In this document: piece after piece, positions 60,786-64,000 of the stretch
Numbering within the stretch: the stretch's first letter is position 1
Layout: the number at the start of each line of letters is the position of its first letter
Program-made: the position numbers and the translations under genes
Notes under the pieces: model-generated
Seen by the model: only the letters and a program-made list of their open reading frames with translations
What the model was told of the DNA's origin: nothing
Databases searched by the model: none
Assembly: GCF_027627455.1 (NCBI RefSeq)
Contig: NZ_CP115483.1
Coordinates: 1,922,001-1,986,000 of the forward strand
DNA from: Sphingobacterium sp. SYP-B4668
Lineage (GTDB): Bacteria > Bacteroidota > Bacteroidia > Sphingobacteriales > Sphingobacteriaceae
Direction: 5' to 3'
DNA: 64,000 nt

Positions 60786-62105
60786 TTAATCTTCGTAGTT
60801 ATCTATTCTTGGTTCGGGTAATTTGGTGACTAATAATTTGTCAATACGATTGCCGTCCATGTCGATGACTTCTAGACTTAAGCTTTTGAAGGTAACTTTG
60901 TCTCCCTCTGCTGGAATACGGTCCAATATTGAAAAGACCAATCCTGCAATGGTTGTCACATTGTTGATTTCCTCTTCTTCTTCTTCGTCAAGACCAATTT
61001 CAAAAGTCTCCAGAAAATCATCTAGTTGATATCGTCCATTTACGAGAAAGGAACCATCTTCTCGTTTGAGCATGTGACGGTCGTGTTCAGCGACTTCTTC
61101 TTCAAAGTCACCTACTAGTCCCGTGAGGATATCTTTTAGTGTGATGATACCCTGGGGTATACCATACTCGTCGATAACAATGGCTTGTGCTGATTTTGAA
61201 TTTTTGAAGGAAGCAAGTACCGTCAGCGCCGGACTATTTTCATTAATATAGGGTATGGGTTGTATCAGTTTCTCAAGATCTGTCTCTTGCCCGGTGAGGT
61301 ATTGCATTAGAAGTGTCTTGACATGTACTACTCCACGGATTTGATCAAAGTTGCCCTGACATATTGGATATACGGTGTGCTTGGATTTCATGATGATTTC
61401 TTTGTTTTCTTCAAAGGTGTCATCTAAGTCCAGAAACGCTATTTTACCACGGTGCACCATCAAGTTGATAGCCCTTTTGTCACCGAGACCTAAAAGTCTG
61501 TCGACGATATCATGTTCGAAATTGTCAATAATGCCACTGTCTACCCCTTCGTCCACGAGTGCTTTAATCTCTTCTTCTGTTACCGTATTTTTACTCACTT
61601 TGATGTTTAATAACTTGACGATAAAATCGGTAGAGCTACTTAAAAACCACACGAACGGACGCATAATCTTACTCAGGAAATTCATAGGAACTGCAACGAG
61701 TATAGCGTATTTCTCTGGAATTGCCATCCCGATTCGTTTCGGCACTAATTCACCAATGACCAATGAAAGATACGTTATCAGAATGACAACTAGGACAACG
61801 GATAACTGCTGACTGTATGGTGCTATCCATTCAATATGTTGGAGTTGTACTTGTAGGAAGGACGATATAGAACCTCCGCTGAAGAAACCCGTTAGAATAC
61901 CAATCAACGTAATTCCAATCTGCACAGTGGAGAGAAATTGGTTTGGAGATTCTTTTAGGGATAAGGCTATTTTTGCAGAAGCATTTTTTTTGGAGCTCTC
62001 TGCTTGTAATCTGGCTTTTCTACTGGATACGATGGCAATCTCAGAGGCGGAAAGAACTCCGTTTAAAACAATAAGAATAAGAATGACTATAATCTCTGTT
62101 AACAT
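60786..62105 (-). CDS. Hemolysin/CorC-type membrane protein (DUF21-CBS-CorC)
   Basis: 439 residues. The DUF21 membrane domain (about 1-190) begins IIVILILIVLNGVLSASEIAIVSSRKARL. Two CBS domains lie at about 205-335 (LMVHRGKIAFLDLDDTFEENKEIIMKSKHTVYPIC; YINENSPALTVLASFKNSKSAQAIVIDEYG). A CorC_HlyC domain ends the protein. These CNNM/TlyC-like proteins are linked to magnesium or other cation efflux. The hemolysin label is historical. It converges with the thioredoxin gene. Confidence 0.92.
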   Translation of the reverse strand: MLTEIIVILILIVLNGVLSASEIAIVSSRKARLQAESSKKNASAKIALSLKESPNQFLSTVQIGITLIGILTGFFSGGSISSFLQVQLQHIEWIAPYSQQLSVVLVVILITYLSLVIGELVPKRIGMAIPEKYAILVAVPMNFLSKIMRPFVWFLSSSTDFIVKLLNIKVSKNTVTEEEIKALVDEGVDSGIIDNFEHDIVDRLLGLGDKRAINLMVHRGKIAFLDLDDTFEENKEIIMKSKHTVYPICQGNFDQIRGVVHVKTLLMQYLTGQETDLEKLIQPIPYINENSPALTVLASFKNSKSAQAIVIDEYGIPQGIITLKDILTGLVGDFEEEVAEHDRHMLKREDGSFLVNGRYQLDDFLETFEIGLDEEEEEEINNVTTIAGLVFSILDRIPAEGDKVTFKSLSLEVIDMDGNRIDKLLVTKLPEPRIDNYED

Positions 62106-62284
62106 ACGTTGTGTTGAATAGTCAGCAATTTACTGAAAAAACGCTATTAAAAGCAGAATATTTTTTATTTAAGGTCGTAATAGTGTAGATATGCGTAGAG
62201 GTGGGTGGTTGCGGTCATGGACAGTGTTAAGGCCTTCGAATCGTCTGGCGGTGCAAATAGGAATCGGCTAGCTTAAAATTGATT

Positions 62285-62325
62285 TAATCGTATGCGCTCG
62301 ATAGCATATCAAACGCATACGATTA
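62285..62325 (-). terminator. Hairpin after rpoN
   Basis: TAATCGTATGCG (62285-62296) pairs with CGCATACGATTA (62314-62325). It lies after the rpoN stop on the minus strand, but the T run is weak. Confidence 0.55.
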
Positions 62326-62368
62326 GATATAGTGGTGATTCTTTCTGAAATTTTGAGAGCATTTTTGA

Positions 62369-63832
62369 TTAAAGCTCTTTTCTCAAGCGTGCTACTGGAA
62401 TGTTCAAAGCTTCTCGATATTTAGCTACTGTACGTCGTGCTATTGAATATCCTTTTTCTTTCAGAATGTCAGTTAGCTTCTCATCAGCTAAAGGTTTGCG
62501 TTTGTCTTCATTGGCAATGCATTCTTCTAGGATTTTCTTGACCTCTTTGTTAGAAACCTCTTCACCAGAGTCTGTTTGTATAGCTTCTGAAAAGAATGAT
62601 TTCAATAAGAAAGTGCCAAATTCGGTCTGCACATATTTAGAGTTAGCTACACGGGATACGGTTGATATATCCATCTCTATTCGGTCGGCAATATCTTTCA
62701 AGATCATGGGTCTAAGCATACGGTCATCCCCCGTCAAGAAGTAATCATACTGGTATTCCATGATGGCATTCATGGTCTTAAGTAGGGTTTGTTGTCTTTG
62801 CTTGATGGCGTCGATAAACCATTTTGCAGAGTCTAACTTTTGTTTGACAAATTGAACCGCTTCCTTCATCTTTTTATCGCTTTTTTCAACCTTTTCATAA
62901 TGCTCAAACATTTCTTGATAAGAGCGTGACACCCGAAGTTCGGGAGCGTTACGGCCGTTGAGCGTGAGATGTAGGACACCATCATTATTGGAAATGTGGA
63001 AATCAGGGATGATATGCAGCTGCTTGCCCGCTACTGCGCCAGAATCTCCTGGTTTGGGATTCAACTTTAGGATTTCGTTAATAATGCTTTTCAGCTCTTC
63101 AGATGTTAAACCTAAGGATTTCTCAAGCTTATCATAGTGTTTTTTGGTAAACTCGTCGAGATAGTTTTTAACAATTGTAATCGCTTGATTTATAGTAGAG
63201 CTGTTTTGGCTTTTTTTACGTAGCTGGATGAGTAGACATTCTTGCAAATCGCGTGCACCTATTCCTGCGGGTTCAAAATCTTGGACTACTTTGAGCATTT
63301 CGAGCACTTCTTCTTCAGTAGCTATGACGTTTTGAGAGAAAGCAAGGTCGTCAATCAGGGATAAAATGGGCCTACGTAGATAGCCATCATCATCTAAGCT
63401 GCCGATAATCTGTTGCCCAATAAGGAAGTCCTTGTCGTCCAAAGCCAAGAGGTCTAGTTGATTTTGCAGATTTTCAAAAAATGAATTTTGAACGGCAATC
63501 GGGATTTCTTTGCGATCATCTTCGTCATCACCTCCATAGGAGCTACCGTAGTCACTAAAATCACCTTCTTGTATATATTCATCCACGCTGAAATCTTCCT
63601 CAAATGAGTTGTCTTCACCCTCGAATTGTTCGTCAGGATCCTTATCTGGATATTCCTGAACAGGTTCATTCATGTTGATCAAGCTACCATCTTCTAGTGC
63701 GGGGTTTTCTTCTAATTCTTCTTTGATTCGGGCATCTAATGAAACTGTGGGCACCTGAAGCAGTTTGATGAATTGGATCTGCTGAGGTGAAAGTTTCTGT
63801 AAAAGTTTCTGTTGTAAAGTTTGCTTCAACAT
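62369..63832 (-). CDS. rpoN: RNA polymerase sigma-54 factor
   Basis: 487 residues. The N-terminal activator-interacting region is Gln- and Leu-rich (LKQTLQQKLLQKLSPQQIQFIKLLQ), followed by an acidic stretch (about 50-110). The core-binding and DNA-binding domains follow, with the helix-turn-helix near ILKDIADRIEMDISTVSRVANSKYVQTEFGTF. The C-terminal RpoN box ARRTVAKYRE (about 465-474) is present, then ALNIPVARLRKEL. It directs RNA polymerase to -24/-12 promoters and needs an enhancer-binding ATPase. None of its regulators is within the window. Confidence 0.95.
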   Translation of the reverse strand: MLKQTLQQKLLQKLSPQQIQFIKLLQVPTVSLDARIKEELEENPALEDGSLINMNEPVQEYPDKDPDEQFEGEDNSFEEDFSVDEYIQEGDFSDYGSSYGGDDEDDRKEIPIAVQNSFFENLQNQLDLLALDDKDFLIGQQIIGSLDDDGYLRRPILSLIDDLAFSQNVIATEEEVLEMLKVVQDFEPAGIGARDLQECLLIQLRKKSQNSSTINQAITIVKNYLDEFTKKHYDKLEKSLGLTSEELKSIINEILKLNPKPGDSGAVAGKQLHIIPDFHISNNDGVLHLTLNGRNAPELRVSRSYQEMFEHYEKVEKSDKKMKEAVQFVKQKLDSAKWFIDAIKQRQQTLLKTMNAIMEYQYDYFLTGDDRMLRPMILKDIADRIEMDISTVSRVANSKYVQTEFGTFLLKSFFSEAIQTDSGEEVSNKEVKKILEECIANEDKRKPLADEKLTDILKEKGYSIARRTVAKYREALNIPVARLRKEL

Positions 63833-63914
63833 GTTTTTTCGGATGAACTAATTGCTGTAAAAATATGCAATAATTATTTAAATGTTTACATCTTGTAGGT
63901 AAATCTACTAAAGG

Positions 63915-63954
63915 TATATGGCTTTTGGATAATATGGGTATCAAAAGCCATATA
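63915..63954. terminator. Inverted repeat upstream of rpoN, possibly a terminator of the next gene
   Basis: TATATGGCTTTTG (63915-63927) and CAAAAGCCATATA (63942-63954) form a 13-bp stem with a 14-nt loop. It lies 82 bp upstream of rpoN. A TACCTTTA (minus strand, 63916-63909), one base off the -7 consensus, overlaps its edge. Confidence 0.45.
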
Positions 63955-64000
63955 AAGTCCAGTTTGTAAGCATACAGATATAAATGTTAAAATTCGTTAA

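Noticed and set aside
60786..62105. True hemolysin
   Set aside because: The DUF21-CBS-CorC layout belongs to CNNM-like cation transport proteins; the hemolysin name is historical.

Overview
The window looks like chromosomal DNA of a Bacteroidota bacterium, most likely family Sphingobacteriaceae and close to Sphingobacterium. The reasons are a SusC/SusD gene pair, a TonB receptor followed by a DUF4249 lipoprotein, DUF5686, DUF6266 and BACON-domain proteins, FabV as enoyl-ACP reductase, many short lipoprotein signal peptides, scarce Shine-Dalgarno sites, and repeated promoter -7 elements of the form TAnnTTTG. The genus is an inference; no rRNA gene is present to test it.

Layout. 1-4.2 kb (minus strand): a cut-off EamA exporter behind an Lrp/AsnC regulator, a secreted S15-type acyl hydrolase and a small FUSC-like membrane protein. 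4.4-10 kb (plus): a large FAD/Fe-S oxidoreductase, a lipoprotein, a secreted propeller-like protein and an esterase. 10-13.4 kb: a TonB receptor with its DUF4249 partner. 13.4-19.2 kb: a polysaccharide deacetylase, then a divergent run tolC, hlyD-like adaptor, helix-hairpin-helix protein, apt and terC. 19.3-24.9 kb (minus): VOC and SRPBCC proteins, DUF5686 protein and a long RluA-type pseudouridine synthase. 25.2-29 kb: aldo/keto reductase, dps, an EmrE-like exporter and fabV. 29.3-34 kb: amino-acid biosynthesis, serC-serA and lysC-lysA. 34-42.9 kb: envelope proteins (tandem DUF4377 plus META, OmpA-like, VWA lipoprotein), a flavoprotein, a DUF6266 protein, a methyltransferase and a MATE pump.

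43.5-52.4 kb is a SusC/SusD nutrient-uptake operon: NHL/TIG lipoprotein, SusC, SusD, a BT_3987/BT_3044-type lipoprotein and a double-BACON lipoprotein. It has no degradative enzyme, so the ligand cannot be read from the sequence. 52.6-56.2 kb holds a small secreted protein, an alpha/beta hydrolase and a double SRPBCC protein divergent from an AraC-type regulator. 56.4-57.7 kb is the most plastic segment: a DUF6922/AbiEii-like toxin-antitoxin pair whose toxin gene is cut short, then two truncated copies of the 3' end of tRNA-Ser and the intact tRNA-Ser(UGA). Each of the three copies is followed by its own terminator. This looks like a worn integration hotspot. 57.7-63.9 kb: bestrophin-type channel, GH25 lysozyme, rhodanese plus thioredoxin, a CorC/HlyC membrane protein and rpoN.

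Most of the window is ordinary core genome. The signals most worth a second look are the tRNA-Ser 3'-end repeats beside the truncated toxin gene, an 11-bp helically phased repeat array upstream of the DUF6266 gene with a related motif in front of the SusC/SusD operon, a nearly perfect 47-bp palindrome between bestrophin and GH25 genes, an Lrp-gene promoter whose -33 region sits in a palindrome, and paired AraC-type direct repeats two helical turns apart.
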